Source of the DNA: Hirudinaria manillensis
Taxonomy: Eukaryota; Annelida; Clitellata; Hirudinida; Hirudinidae
Direction of reading: 5' to 3'
Length of the DNA: 64,000 bases
Assembly (NCBI GenBank): GCA_034509925.1
Contig: CM067528.1
Span: 5,283,501 to 5,347,500, forward strand
The notes under the pieces were generated by a model. It did no database searches, was not told where the DNA came from, and saw nothing but the letters and a program-made list of their open reading frames with translations. This document shows positions 11,601 through 23,461 of the stretch, piece after piece. Position 1 is the stretch's first letter, and each line of letters begins with the position of its first letter. The translations under genes and the position numbers were made by a program.

Positions 11601-13273
11601 TCACAATGAAAATCTAATTCAATTTGCACTGACACAAGTGGCCATGGGGGACTTGATTTAAAAGCCATTACATAAACAAGTTGCAGTATTTACAAGAAAT
11701 GAAATCAATAAACACCCAATGTTTTCTATAAAATAACAAAATCAGTGTATCATAATGCTACCAATGTAAGCAATGAAAACCTAACCCAAGGTATACAAGT
11801 GAGTCTTCTTGTCAGAAAAATAATTGTCCAAACTGGCAGATGGCTTTTTGGCATGTTTTTCCTAGAAAAAAAGAAAGCCAGACATTTGATAAAACATTTC
11901 AAGCTGATATTCTAATTTATGAGTCAACAAGATGGATTAATCAAGCAATTGAACATGTTTTTTCTTTGAGAATTGATGTCCCACAATCCAATTCATTCAT
12001 GACCAGATATTAATATTAATTTCCAACCTCAAACTCTCCCGTGATTGGATTCTTGTGTCTGAAGATGAAATGGAGCTGGCAGAAAATAAATGATGTTATT
12101 AACACCATTCATAACGAAGTAAGTGAGTCTTCCACAAACCTTGTGATCATTTCCACATTTGTCTGGACCAAACATAATAGTGTATGGGGTTTTGTCATTG
12201 AACTGATCCTGATTGAAAGAAAATAATTGAAATAACACAAGTTAAATATTAAAACAATAAATGAAACAAACCAAATCAAGATCATTAGATTTCGTCAGTA
12301 ATTTGACATAGGCACCACCACACTCCTGTCCATCTTGAAACTTAACTTCATATCTAAAGACATACATTTCATCATAAACTTCATTGACAACACAAGTTTT
12401 ATTGCAATATTGACTCACTGAACAATAAGAGGCTGGTCCACAAACTCAAATGGTTTCTTCAAATGTGATGATATGGCATGGTGCTTAGCCTTGGACTAGA
12501 ATTCAGATAATAAATTAATAAAATAAAAAGCTTGTTGGCACAACAACTAACTGTATTCAACACCATGCTTACCTTAAGAATAAGACCAAGATCACCCTTC
12601 AAACTTGATGTTGCAGGTTCTTCTACCTCCCAAATGCCTATAGATGACATGCATAATGGCTTTATTACCATTAGATTCATAATGTACAAGCATTCTCACC
12701 ATCATATTTTGCAATAGAAATTTCCAAACCATCCTTCTTGGAGTTAGACACAACCCATCTGAAAATGACAAAATAAATATTAAACGCAAGTTCTGTACCA
12801 AATTGCGACAAAAGATTTTGCACTCGTGATTAGGCCTAATTATACATTCAACACAATCTAATCAAGAATTGAATGACATCATGCAGCTTCATGAATAAGA
12901 CAATAAAACAAACTCAATATTAAAATATGACCCACTTTTTCCTAAAGTCAGAAACAGATTCGAAATATTCAGAAAAGTGGACAGAATCTTTAAGCGTTGG
13001 AGGACTGTAAACCAGCTATGATTTGAGAAACAAAGGTTAGAAGATAATAGGAAAATGCTGACAGCAATATCAATATTTCATGCATTAAAAAATTCTATGT
13101 GGTGGATTTATATCACATACTTTTTCCTTTGGAGGAGCAGACGTATCAGATTTAACATCATCTTCAAACTCTTCCTCTCCATTTAGAGTATCATCAAAAT
13201 CATCCTCATCATTGCTAGCCCTACTGAGACAGATTAGCAATGCTATCAGCAATGGATACAGGTAAAACCTCAT
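8647..13273 (-). CDS. CANX: calnexin, ER membrane lectin chaperone
   Basis: Type I ER membrane chaperone that binds monoglucosylated N-glycans and helps glycoproteins fold. Nineteen coding exons, from the ATG side: 13273-13121, 13015-12936, 12758-12700, 12637-12573, 12495-12419, 12353-12272, 12208-12140, 12075-12028, 11861-11786, 11002-10924, 10593-10519, 10449-10414, 10345-10232, 9799-9759, 9650-9535, 9459-9385, 9306-9163, 9090-8965, 8901-8647. All phases agree, giving about 589 residues, the usual length. Visible parts: signal peptide; acidic N-terminus; lectin domain ([25 protein letters not shown]); P-domain with four motif-1 (KPEDW type) and four motif-2 (GEWEAPLI type) units and its Cys pair (CENAPGC); AIGLELWSM; membrane segment after ERPWLW at about 479-499; acidic cytosolic tail. 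The tail ends with [12 protein letters not shown] plus 17 further residues rather than a terminal RKPRRE-like motif, so the last few codons are less certain. Confidence 0.97.
11154..11453. mobile_element. 300-bp MITE-like element in a calnexin intron
   Basis: The ends are a perfect 19-bp inverted repeat, 11154-11172 (ATATGTGACTGGCAAAAGC) against 11435-11453. The similarity continues inward imperfectly to about 57 bp at each end (shared GTGC.TGTCAC block). There is no coding capacity between them. This is the form of a non-autonomous DNA transposon. The target-site duplication is not clear, and the superfamily cannot be named. It sits between calnexin coding exons 11786-11861 and 10924-11002 and does not disturb splicing sites. 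Confidence 0.75.
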
Positions 13274-13860
13274 CTTAGTGTAAATCTGAAATAGAGAACT
13301 AAATAAAGCAAAGAGAATTAAAATATAATTGAATATTACATATAATCTCAAATATACAAAACATTCAATATTATAATAAAAAAGGTTATATGTGAAATCA
13401 CTATTATTTAAATATTATTTATTAATAACTTATAACATTATTATTAATTACTATTAGGCCAGACAAATCAACACTAAGTAACTAAGTAACTGTCATATTT
13501 CCTTATAATAATCAAACTTATATAAATAAATTTAAAAAATAAAGTATATCTCCACTGGAGAGAATATTGATGCTTTTTAAGGTAAAATACAGGTCCATGC
13601 AAGTTATATATAAAAAACAATGGCAATTTTGGAATATTTCAATGATTAAGAAGAATCTAGAGAAAAGTTCAGATTAAGTTCTCATGCAACTCATAGTTTC
13701 AAACATGGAACCGATGCTACAACTATGAGGAATCAAGAAACGCAATCAAATTTATCATTAAAGACCGCAAAATGTGAAATCAGAGAAGAAACACACCTTT
13801 ACAACAGTTATGCCGTCACAACGCAACCTCAACGGACGTGCTCGTTCACAATTGGTCAAC
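13274..13860 (-). promoter_or_regulatory. calnexin 5' UTR, leader intron and ERSE-like promoter site
   Basis: The coding exon begins at an acceptor at 13285/13286 (TATTTCAG), 12 nt before the ATG. A matching donor lies at 13797/13796 (GTTGTAAAG then GTGTGT), so a non-coding first exon is likely just above 13797, with a leader intron of about 511 bp. At 13855-13837 on the minus strand is CCAAT, nine bases, then GCACG, one mismatch from the ER stress response element CCAAT-N9-CCACG bound by NF-Y and ATF6. Calnexin is a known unfolded-protein-response target in other animals, so placement is sensible. Confidence 0.45.
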
Positions 13861-14653
13861 GATGCCTCCAAAAAGTGAAATCTATTTAATAAAAAATCAT
13901 AAAAGTTATCTATAAATTAATTGTTAATTTGATATTATTGCCATTATTTCATAGTAAAAATTAATTACACAATAATGCAATTTTATTTTAAAGTTTTATT
14001 TAAGTCACAGCTGTTAAGCAATCCATTTTGGCAAATCATAAAGCAGACGATATTCCTAATAACTTTATGACAATACCTTAATCATAATTTCGATTCAATT
14101 TAATTTTAATGTATCATGCTGGCTTATTGATTACCTTGTGGCTGAGACCAGAACCGGCCCAGTACGTCTAGCAGGATAGTTAAAGCTTGAATTGAAGTAG
14201 ATCTATTTCACATACCTTTCAATTAATAACGTTTCACTTTTTAAAATTAAAGTTGAAATGTGCTATACCCAATTATGGTGCAGCTACTCTTTTGCTACTT
14301 TTGTTTAAAATATTTTAAATTCTAAAAATAAAATTTGCTTATGTATCCACATAGTATTTTTAATAACTATAAAACATCTTTACAACGAATGAAAGTTTGG
14401 GCATTCATGAATTAACTACTAAAGGATGTAGGACAATTTGACGAGGAGGAACTAGGAGGAGGGGCCTGTAGCGAACAATAGAAACTCACCAATGTGGTGA
14501 ATTAAGTTGTTTACAACAACGTCAACAACATGACCACCTAAAATCCTAACAGCACGACCACCACCAACGCGGCTAGATTAGCCAGAAGAGAATGGAAAAT
14601 CCAGTTTGGTGGTTAGTTGCCTATTTTTGTAAATTATATAATTAGATAATTAG
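13861..14653. other. intergenic, no gene seen
   Basis: AT-rich sequence upstream of calnexin without coding frames or obvious repeats. Confidence 0.5.
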
Positions 14654-14718
14654 TCTCCCGCGATAGGACTCGAAGTCCTGGTTCCATCATGATAGGCGGA
14701 TCCTTAACCATCACACAG
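14654..14718 (-). repeat. tRNA-like segment of a dispersed repeat
   Basis: Read on the minus strand it has a D-arm-like hairpin (GATGGTTAAGGATC, 14712-14699) and a T-arm-like hairpin (AGGACTTCGAGTCCT, 14679-14665), followed by ATCGCGGGAGA. The 5' acceptor strand does not pair with the 3' end and the T-loop closing pair is wrong, so it is not a functional tRNA. The T-arm half recurs at 20929-20953. It abuts the repeat body at 14719. A tRNA-derived SINE remnant is the best reading. Confidence 0.5.
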
Positions 14719-14804
14719 GTAAATGTGCTTTTGAATATATATTTATTACATCATTCTGCAGAGTGTAGGAAAAGTTAACCTCGAGAGAAACATATTAACA
14801 AAAA
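14719..14804. repeat. dispersed repeat body, copy 1
   Basis: This segment, starting GTAAATGTGCTTTTG and ending TTAACAAAAA, aligns over its length with 48357-48444 (same start, same AT-rich middle, same A/C-rich end). The identity starts abruptly at GTAAAT in both copies, marking an element edge. It lies directly beside the tRNA-like segment. Confidence 0.6.
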
Positions 14805-15380
14805 TGTCTCATGCATGTAATATTATATAAATTTTAAAACAAAAATACATTAAATGCCTCTAATCTTGTCCAAATAAGCGAAGGTCTTGAATTTGAGCAT
14901 CGTGCCAATGCAGCGGATGGCATTCGCCATAACTTGACCCAAAAATTGAAATGGTCTGTTTCAATGTGTTTTTGGGAAAAAGGCGAGGAGAATAGCTAAA
15001 CACACTTAAATCAACTATATTGTTATATCTTCTTTTTTTTTTAAGTTGACACCGTTCCTTAGACAAAAATACTGTAAACGTCTTAAGTCACTCCTTGACC
15101 AGTACCAACTTCGTCTTTGAATGTGAAGCCCCAATAACATGAATTCATTAGGTGGTTTTGTTTGCATGTTTTACTAACATTTAAAAGTACGCTGTTCCTA
15201 CAAATTCCAAATTTTGTGCTTTCTCTTTCCTTTGGCAAAGTTTTTTGAACAACGCTCAATGAATTGAACAATTCTCAAATTCAATTTAAGGGCCGCAGGA
15301 CAGTAGGCTTGTCAACTCCACAAAAAGAGGCATGCTTCCTTCTTTAAATAATATCTCAACGTATAAAAAGCGGTTGAAAA
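14805..15380. other. 3' flank of the transposase-derived gene
   Basis: No convincing gene. The sequence contains short frames with no family resemblance, and no inverted copy of the tandem repeat found upstream of the gene at 19.9-20.8 kb. Confidence 0.4.
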
Positions 15381-17120
15381 TTATGGAAAGGGTCTGATTC
15401 CTGAAGTGTCCGAGAAATCGCGAACCAATCCCTGATGTAAGTCTTTGTAGTCCTAAGAGATAAAGCGTTAACTAACAAATATCTGTAGTTAAATGTGTAG
15501 TAGCGTGCCACATACCATTAAAAATTCATCCAGCCTGACATAGATCTTCCCGTGCCTCAAAGTCTTCAGGTAGCTTTGTGACTTCTCCATGATCCCTTGT
15601 GTGGAATTATTTCTTGTGTAGTTCTAAGAAATAGTTTTACAGTTAATATCCGTTTGTATATTATTGAATTCGTATGAGTCACCGTACCGCTGTAGATTTA
15701 TTGCTGTCCTCAATGTAGCGCTTGTTGAATTCGTCGTAATTGTGACCTTTTCCGTGTCTTCCAAGATTGCCTAATCATTTATTTTTCAATTTATCATTAC
15801 ACATAGATAAATACAAGTATAATTGCATTAATGTCCAACCCAGCAGCAAACTGGTCCATAGCGCTATGATAGGCATAAAAATGTGTCTGAATGCCTGTAA
15901 AAATTTGGGACTGAAGAATGGGTTGGGTTCTGACCCTGCCGATTGACAGGGTGCATTTCCCATTACTCGTGACAGGTGAGTGACAAAGGACGACCCATAG
16001 AATCCCTTGAAATGCAGCAAATATTATATTGCTTGAATCGTCTTAAATATTTAGAAACCACGATCCACATCATACCTTGTCTGTCATTGAGTCTTCCATT
16101 TCAGAATAAGCACACAATTCGTTCTCGTTTTCTTGCTCATTGTCTTCTTCTGTAAATGGCCTATGCATTCCAACAATTCATAAATTTGAAATTCATATAA
16201 AAAAGGAAATTGCTTTTTATTAGATTATTAGATTACCTGGACTTGAGGACTTGTACGCTTTGAAGGATGACATCGGAGTTATATGGGCTTGAAAAAATTG
16301 TTTGGATTGCTCCCATAATAACCTCAATGTCATCCATCGTTGATACCTCATGAAGTAAACCGAATATATGCATGCCGAGCTTGTACTGCTCCTTTTCCAA
16401 TCTAAAATTCCATAACACATGGCATCCAAACTTAAACAAATTTTAACTAGCTAATAAACTCGCTAACGTCTTCCGGCAATGCTGTTTGGCATTTTTCATT
16501 ATGTGACTGAAGCACATGTGGATTATCGGAAGTTTTAAATCTTCTTCCATGGCCTTGCCGGTGCAAATTCTGTAATATCCTTCTAGAACTAAAACGTAAA
16601 TGAGAAAAAATTAAAAATGATATAGGTGCTTGACTTCTACACTTACTATCTGAAATGCTGAGTTCAACAAATGTCAAGAATGATTTGAGTGTAACCATAG
16701 AACCATCCATTATAATCATTCTTGGCCGAATCACAGGGATGCTAAATTGCCTGTTGATGTCATCCCGCAAGTGCACGAAAAAGCATGTGACGGCACTAGT
16801 TGATTGATCCTGTGTCACCAGTGTCGCTACTGCGAGGGGAGACTTGCCATCAGTGGTATTTCTGACCACAAGCTTGAAATAGTTAAATAATTTAATCAAA
16901 GTTTAACTATTGCAGTTAATGCTTATAATACTAATGCCATTAATGCTTTTGATATAATTGATTATTAATTATTTTCTCCTGCATGGGTGGAGTTTCTTCG
17001 GAGAGATGGTGAGCTGTAGTGAGAGATATGTTCACCAGCCTTTTCCGCACGTTGTGTCGCCAACTACCACTACATCGTCCACGTCGTAGCCATCATCATC
17101 AACATCGTCTTCATCATCGT

Positions 17121-17154
<34 letters not shown>

Positions 17155-19872
17155 GTCATCGTCATCATGACCACAGCCGTCGAATCCACTGGCGACACAG
17201 ACGCTCCCACCTCAAGGGCTAATTATAGCCGCGGACTTCCCCTGCTTCCGAGAATAGAAACGAAAATTTCTAAAAAATATACCTCATATACGTAGAAGGG
17301 CTTCTCTCTACTTTTTATAAGACCCCCAGTTGCATGAAAGTATATTATGTCATCTTCCCATCTTTTTAATAATATAGATAGGGTTGCCAAAGACCAGACA
17401 AATAAAGTCTTTGGCTTCCCAATAATATTTCCCCTGAGTGCATATAGATTTTCCTCCTTTGGTGCTCTTTCCTCATTTTCAAGCAACTTAGTAACGGCTT
17501 CTAACTCATTATTATCCAGTCTTTTTTCTTTCCTGTGATCATACGCCATCTGGCGTATTGCCTTAAAGGGTACAAATATATGCATTATACATTTTTCAAT
17601 TTGTAATAAATCATTTTTATTTTACTGACTTCATCAGTAGGAATGCCGTCTCTGTTTCCTGATTCGTAGACATCACTTGGTAGTTTACCCAGCAGTTTGC
17701 ATGCTTCACCACAACTTGTTTGTCCATTGTAACGCTCGCCTAAAATCTTCCTCAAGTTTCCTCTTATTGGTCGTCGTCTCACTTCACCGGACACGTGACT
17801 GCAAGTGTCAGATGTAAAGGTCACCACACCTTCGAGAGGTTTTTCCTTTCTTATGAAGAACTTGAATCCGACTGGGCAACCTTTATGCCAAAATTTCAAT
17901 ATTTTAGTAAAAGTTGATTAAATAAGGCATCCAACTCTCTTACCATCAAACATGCAGCTCCCCAAAGTAGAGAAAAGTAATCCTTTTCGTTTCGATCCTT
18001 TCGTGAGAACTTCGTGCCTACGGAATTTCATACAGCAATAAGGATTATGGAGTTTTATAAGCGCCGAGATTGTATTAGTCCATGAGAGATCCTTTAAACG
18101 TCGTCCTTCTTGATTCTCCAAAAGCTTCATTAGGTCGTTCCTTCTTATTTCAATAGGTGGTGGATTCTTCGAGATGTTGGCAGTCCAAATGCGCTGGACC
18201 TCTTCCTAGAATTAAATATGTAAAATAAGTTTATGGTTTGCATATCATTTTGCTATGTATATGCATATGTCACGAAACGTTATATATAATTTTGTTTTAA
18301 TCCTTTGTTTTTTAGATCGTGAAAAAAAATCAACTATACCGTGGCTGAGCTTTGATCACGCGGTTTTTCAATATCCTCTGCATGTGTTTCATTGTTCGCG
18401 TGGGTTTCTTGGTATTCCTAAAACAATAAATTTAATAATGTTCACTCAGTTAAATTAAAGAATCACTCCTTAAACTCGGTCTTCACACCAAACCTTTTCG
18501 AGCACTTCATCGCTCGTAACACTCCTCACCTATCTTCATCCTCCCCTATAATTATCACTTCGCCCTCATAAAGTACACCAAAACATAGCCGATTCACTAG
18601 AATAGACAATCATCATTCATGAAATGTTTTAAAAATTTCTGACAACTTAATCTTCTTTATAGGACAATTTTAAATTTAGGTTATATTCAAGCGTTTTTAT
18701 AGAAAACACAAATTTGCAAAATTTCAGCAAATATGACCAATATGATTCATAATTTACCGTTGTAATGCTTGTGATATTTTCTCCTCCTTCCAACGCTTGG
18801 TCCATTGGTTCTTCATGGGTGCATCCTTGGGATCCCGTTGTCTCTTCAGTCGATACCTGATGTTTCATTTAAATTAGGTTATATTAAAAAAATTCTGTAA
18901 TGCAAGACAAACGCGTTTCTTAACTTACAGTCCTAGAGATATTTTCGTTTCCATCCGATACTTGACCCACTGGTGCACTTTTAATATGTCTCTGATGAGA
19001 CATTTAGTTTAAAATGTGTTGTTATAAATTAAAATGTTTTCCATAATATTAACCTCGAGGATACGTAAAACTTTTGTTGTATTCTTTGTACTTATTGGAA
19101 GTCCTAACTCAGAACAACATTTTTCAGCAGTTGGCTTTGAATGTCTAGCCCCACCGTTAATTTTGAAATACAAATTAATAAGTAATAATCTATCAATGGT
19201 CTTAAACCCTCCCTTCAAATTGAATGAGACGCAGTCTTTGCTGTTGATGGATTCAGGTTCCTTTGTCACCTTTTCTCTCGGTACCACTTTCACTACAGGC
19301 TATAAAATGATTTTTTTGTCTTAACATTTTTATCATAAAATTGTTTCATTGTTAAGCTAGCATTTTTAATACAATTCTATTTAAAAACACAAAATGAATA
19401 CATAAACAAAAATAGAAAATGAAAAAGTAATCTTCAATTACAATGCGGAGAACATTTGCTAATAAAAATATAAATAATTTGATACGTTATTTACATAATA
19501 TTAATTAATTAAATAGCAGATTCTTATCAAAAATTAAGTCTAGCAGGTTTACTAGCTACATAATGCGAATAATATTTGCTAGTATTAAATATAATTACTT
19601 TGATACATTATTTACTAAAAACTGTATTTGAGTGGATGATCCAAATTTTAAAAAAATTCATAAGAACTTGCCTTCACTTTTTTGTTGTACAAATTCTTCA
19701 GTTTGGTGACGGTCTTCTGAGTCCAGCGCAAACCCAGTTCTTGACTTACCTTGGCATACAGTTCAGTAGGTGATGAGCACTCCTCGCAATATGTCCTCAG
19801 CATCTCCACTAAGGCGTCATCAGACATTTTTCCCTGTTTCCCCTTAACAATAAAATTATTAGTACGAGGCAT
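15381..19872 (-). CDS. MULE-transposase-derived protein, 16 exons, catalytic Asp lost
   Basis: Exons from the ATG: 19872-19678, 19299-19054, 18991-18929, 18856-18758, 18417-18340, 18205-17944, 17880-17630, 17561-17283, 16872-16647, 16588-16468, 16401-16237, 16160-16076, 16005-15840, 15770-15688, 15623-15516, 15452-15381. They join in phase into about 832 residues with no internal stop. The N-terminus has two similar helical segments (SSPTELYAKVSQELG; GLPISTKNTTKVLRI), then short acidic exons of related sequence, then a basic region. The central part resembles MULE-type DDE transposases: IIYFHATGGLIKS, a region with PLAVATLVTQDQS, RPRMIIMDGS with the second Asp, and HMCFSHIMKNAKQHC with the Cys/His pair. 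The first acidic residue, expected as Asp in the DATG-like motif, is His here (CAT for GAT). Fifteen spliced introns plus loss of that Asp suggest host use rather than an active element. Family assignment is from memory of the motif pattern. Confidence 0.75.
17088..17168. repeat. CAT/CGT trinucleotide array in an intron
   Basis: Imperfect (CAT)n with CGT variants inside the intron between exons 17561-17283 and 16872-16647 of the transposase-derived gene. It creates a spurious His/Arg-rich frame on the plus strand. Confidence 0.85.
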
Positions 19873-19884
19873 TGTCTCAGAGTA

Positions 19885-20830
19885 ATAGAGTCACGACTGT
19901 GATATCAAAAGTTAGAACACACAGGCAACGGACTGCCCACTTAATTTCATCCCTTTATATAGGTCTCCAGGTCTCAAGAAGTCATTAGTTCGTGTAGGGA
20001 AGTTTAATGGGATACGATGAAACAGAAGAGACTCCGTTGCGGAAACTCAGAGAAACAACATGAAAAGTGTTTCTTTTATTTTATTGAATACTAATTAATT
20101 ATTCTCATGATTCATTAGTTGTGCAATAGAGTTGAGTTTTATAGTCGGTTATTTGGCTTCGAATATTACCTTATTATTCATAGCTACGCGAAAGTGTGCG
20201 AGATTTGAAGGCAAATATATCTGAAAATAAGCGTCTGATACTTATTTTCCCGTTAATTTATCAAAGTTTAGTTTATTGTGAAAAGAATGAGACATTAATT
20301 GTGAAACAGTGATGATTCCTTAATCTAGATCTCAAGAAGTCATTAGTTCGAGTAGGGAAGCTTAATGGGATAGGAAGAGACCCCATGCTCCGTTGCGGAA
20401 ACTAATGTGAAAAGAATGAGACATTAATTGTAAAATGGAGTTGAGTTTTAGACTCGGTTATTTAGCTTCAAATGTTACCTTATTGTTCATAGCTACGCTA
20501 AAGTGCGCGACGTTTGAAGGCAAATATCTCCGAAAATACGCGTCTAATACTGATTTTCCCGTTAATTGATCACTTAATTATATTAAAGTTTATTAAAGTA
20601 ATAAAGTCACGATTGTGACATCAAAGGTTAGAACACACAGCCAGCGGACTGCCCACTTCATTTCATTCCTTAATCTAGATCTCCAGATCTCAAGAAGTCA
20701 TTAGTTCGAGTAGGGAAGCTTAATGGGATACGATGAAACGGAAGGGACCCCGTGCTCCGTTGCGGAAACTAATGTGAAAAGAATGAGACATAAATTGTTA
20801 AATATAGTTGAGTTTTAGATTGTACAGTGG
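19885..20830. repeat. degenerate ~358-bp tandem repeat, about 2.6 copies
   Basis: The landmark CTCAAGAAGTCATTAGTTCG occurs at 19973, 20331 and 20689 (one base variant in the first), exactly 358 bp apart each time. The block TCACGA.TGTGA..TCAAA with GTTAGAACACACAG occurs at 19891 and 20607, 716 bp apart, twice the period. CCGTTGCGGAAACT recurs in all three units. Units differ by substitutions and small gaps. The array starts 13 bp before the ATG of the transposase-derived gene and covers its 5' flank, so it may be a remnant of the parental element's end or part of the gene's promoter. Confidence 0.85.
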
Positions 20831-21457
20831 GGCTACGAATATTGCCCGGCTGCGTAATATCTAGGCTTTCTAACAATGGTAATTTTCGCCCGGCTAGCTT
20901 TATGCAAGTCATTACATAGCTAGACGGTGCTCCCGCGATGAGATTCGAAGTCGTAAAGTCATGAAAAAACATCAATCCACAGTTTTATACTCAAATACGT
21001 AGCACATCTTGGCAAACCTATACTTAGCGTGTACAACAAGCCACCCTACAACAATGTTTCCAATATACCGACATAGCTTCTTATCATTAATGGTGGTTAC
21101 AATATTATAGGCAGGGTTAAAATATTAATATATGCTATAATATATTAGAATTTACAAGAACTATATTAATTTGAATCCTGGTCAAAGACAGATCCAATTG
21201 CCTTTTTCCTAAATGGTCAGGCACCACAAAAACACTCAAATTTTATGATCCTTTATTAAAAACTGGCAGAGCCATTACAAAAAGAAATGTAGACTTATCC
21301 AAATATCACAGAACAACAATTTTATATTAACAATGGATCCATTAATTGCAGCATGCCCAGCAATCTAGGTCTGAATACTTTATTGAAAATTAATGAAATA
21401 CATCTTGAACAAAATTTCTCTAATAACAAAATACAAATAACATTTTAGGTTGTTGGC
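20831..21457. other. intergenic, with a tRNA-like fragment at 20929-20953
   Basis: The plus-strand piece CTCCCGCGATGAGATTCGAA with the following GTC matches the T-arm end of the tRNA-like segment at 14654-14680. The rest of that element is absent. The remainder is AT-rich with no gene, and its right end is the 3' flank of the Shroom-like gene. Confidence 0.45.
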
Positions 21458-23461
21458 TCAGCTATTATTTGGTGAGAAGGGCAGACTTTCAAAGAGTTTC
21501 AAAATTTTTGCCAATCTCATCAATTTGAATGATATGCATTCTTTTTTCAAACTCAGATGTAATTTGGAGGTTAGGACTTTAAAGCATTCTTCAAGACATT
21601 CTCTTGGTAGTGAAGATTCAAGCTTGACTAAAAGCCTTTGACAATTCAAATCTAAATTTCTCTTTATTTCTTTGGCATCATTCAGTTTGTTCTCGATAGA
21701 TATTTTCTTTTTGGAAGGCATCTGAAATAAAAAAAAAGAATTATAAAGAAAATCACATGTCAGTTTATTAAATATTTTATTGAACTAATTCTGACTTCAG
21801 TGGTTTCGCAGGGTTGCAACATTCTGTTCAACAAAAACAACAGATTTATGGAATTTCCAGCATCTTTGAGCAAAGACTCGAACTTAGACTTAAGTTTGCA
21901 ACTGGTCTCGGCTATTTTCAGAAATATCTGCAATTTAATAAGTAAAATGTTTCATCTATTTCATTTATTCCATTAAAAAATTGAAAGGCCATTTAAATGA
22001 TTGGCTAACAATAGAAATTAAATGTCAGATTTCTTTATAAAGTTACAAAACAATAAGAAAACAAGTCTTGACTAAGTCTTCACACTTCTGAACATTTAAC
22101 AACAAATTATATAAAATTAAAAACCTTGTTTTCTGTTTTTGGTTCAGTTTCCTGTTCTTATTTGATTGAGTTTAGTGAGGTAGTTAGATTTATTTCAAGC
22201 TGTTTACCAACTAAGTCCAGCTTCTCCTTTGTAACCTGATGAAATATTTATTTTTATATTCTTGCATTTACAAGAATTAAGTTTATGAATTTATTACAAT
22301 TATAAAATTTGTAAGCATTTCAAAATTCAAGTTAATGTCACTATTAGTGTCACTAAAGCATTCAAAATAAAATTATTCCGTCAAGCAGATTTTTTGTGAT
22401 ATAAAATAAATTAAAGTAAATAAAAATGATTGGAATATTTTTACACTAACGTTTTCACTTTGTTTCATAGAAATGGCTGAAGAGGAAAATGAGCACTCAA
22501 CATGTTTGAATGTTAAAACATCCACAATTGCACTAAAGTTGCAATGAAGATGAAGGAATATTTTATCATTATCTCTAACCACTTTCTGAAACTCTTCACT
22601 GAATATATCAGCAATAAAAGTCTCCTCAATATCACTCACCAGTGATGTAACAATATTGTCCCAATCAGAACGATACAATCTAAAGCAGTAGACACCATTA
22701 CTCGGAACATTATAGAGTGGAACACTCTTGGAATCTCTAACAAAATTAACGTCTCCTAAATTTAGTTCTGTGGTAATCTTTGACTCATCATCTGTAGAGT
22801 TACCTCTCTCAAGTAATTCATCAGATTTGTTAACCATATCACTGATGACCAGTTTGGATGATGTAATTTCCTGTATTTCTTCAAGATGTTCAGGACTGTT
22901 GTTTCCCCTTGCTACTCCATAATGCACATTGCATAAAATATGGCAGGGAATTGAATGTTCTTTGCTTGATGTTAGATCTGAATTGCTTTTATAATGTCTG
23001 TTACTTTTGTTAGCCTTGATTAAATTGCATTGCCTTGGTGCAGGAACAGGATAAAATCTTTCTGAAGCCCCATCTTCACCTTGACTTAAAACGTCAGTGG
23101 AGTTATATCTTGTAAGTGGCACCACCTTCTTATCATTTCTTTCTAAGCTTCTATTAGCACTTGGAAAAGCAAGTTTGACCTGCGAGATGTCAATTGACTT
23201 ACAAAGATCGCTTTTGACTTCAGCTAGCGATCTTCCAATATGAGGTATGTCACGGTTCGGAACATATTCTTGATACATATGTTTTTTTAGCGATTCTTTG
23301 ATAGCCGACACTCTGCGAAATTCCGTCACAATACACTTTTGGTTATCTTTTCGAGGAAATTTTTTTTCAATCCCACTCTTCTCAGAGATCTGCTCACTCT
23401 TCACATTTTCAAATTCGTTGACAAATTGCTTGACGTTCTTGACGGCTTCGTCCTTTTCCAT
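21458..23461 (-). CDS. Shroom-like protein with C-terminal SD2 (ASD2) domain
   Basis: Shroom proteins bind Rho kinase through the C-terminal coiled-coil SD2 domain and drive apical constriction. Exons: 23461-22451, probably 22235-22212 and 22151-22125, then 21927-21796 and 21721-21458 (TGA), about 485 residues. The last two exons give the SD2 pattern: a helix with LKSKFESLLKD and LLFLLNRML, then KLNDAKEIKRNLD, L..KLESSLP, a Leu-rich helix and FESLPF, close in order and spacing to the SD2 of animal Shrooms. The 337-codon first exon is mostly disordered and Ser/Lys-rich, with a Pro-rich YPVPAPRQ site; I see no PDZ domain. The two small middle exons are weakly supported and their order is inferred from phase only. 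The start codons of this gene and CFAP36 are 501 bp apart, pointing outward. Confidence 0.72.

Noticed and set aside
17019-17222. His/Arg-rich 67-codon plus-strand frame
   Set aside because: Produced by the CAT/CGT microsatellite inside an intron of the minus-strand gene.
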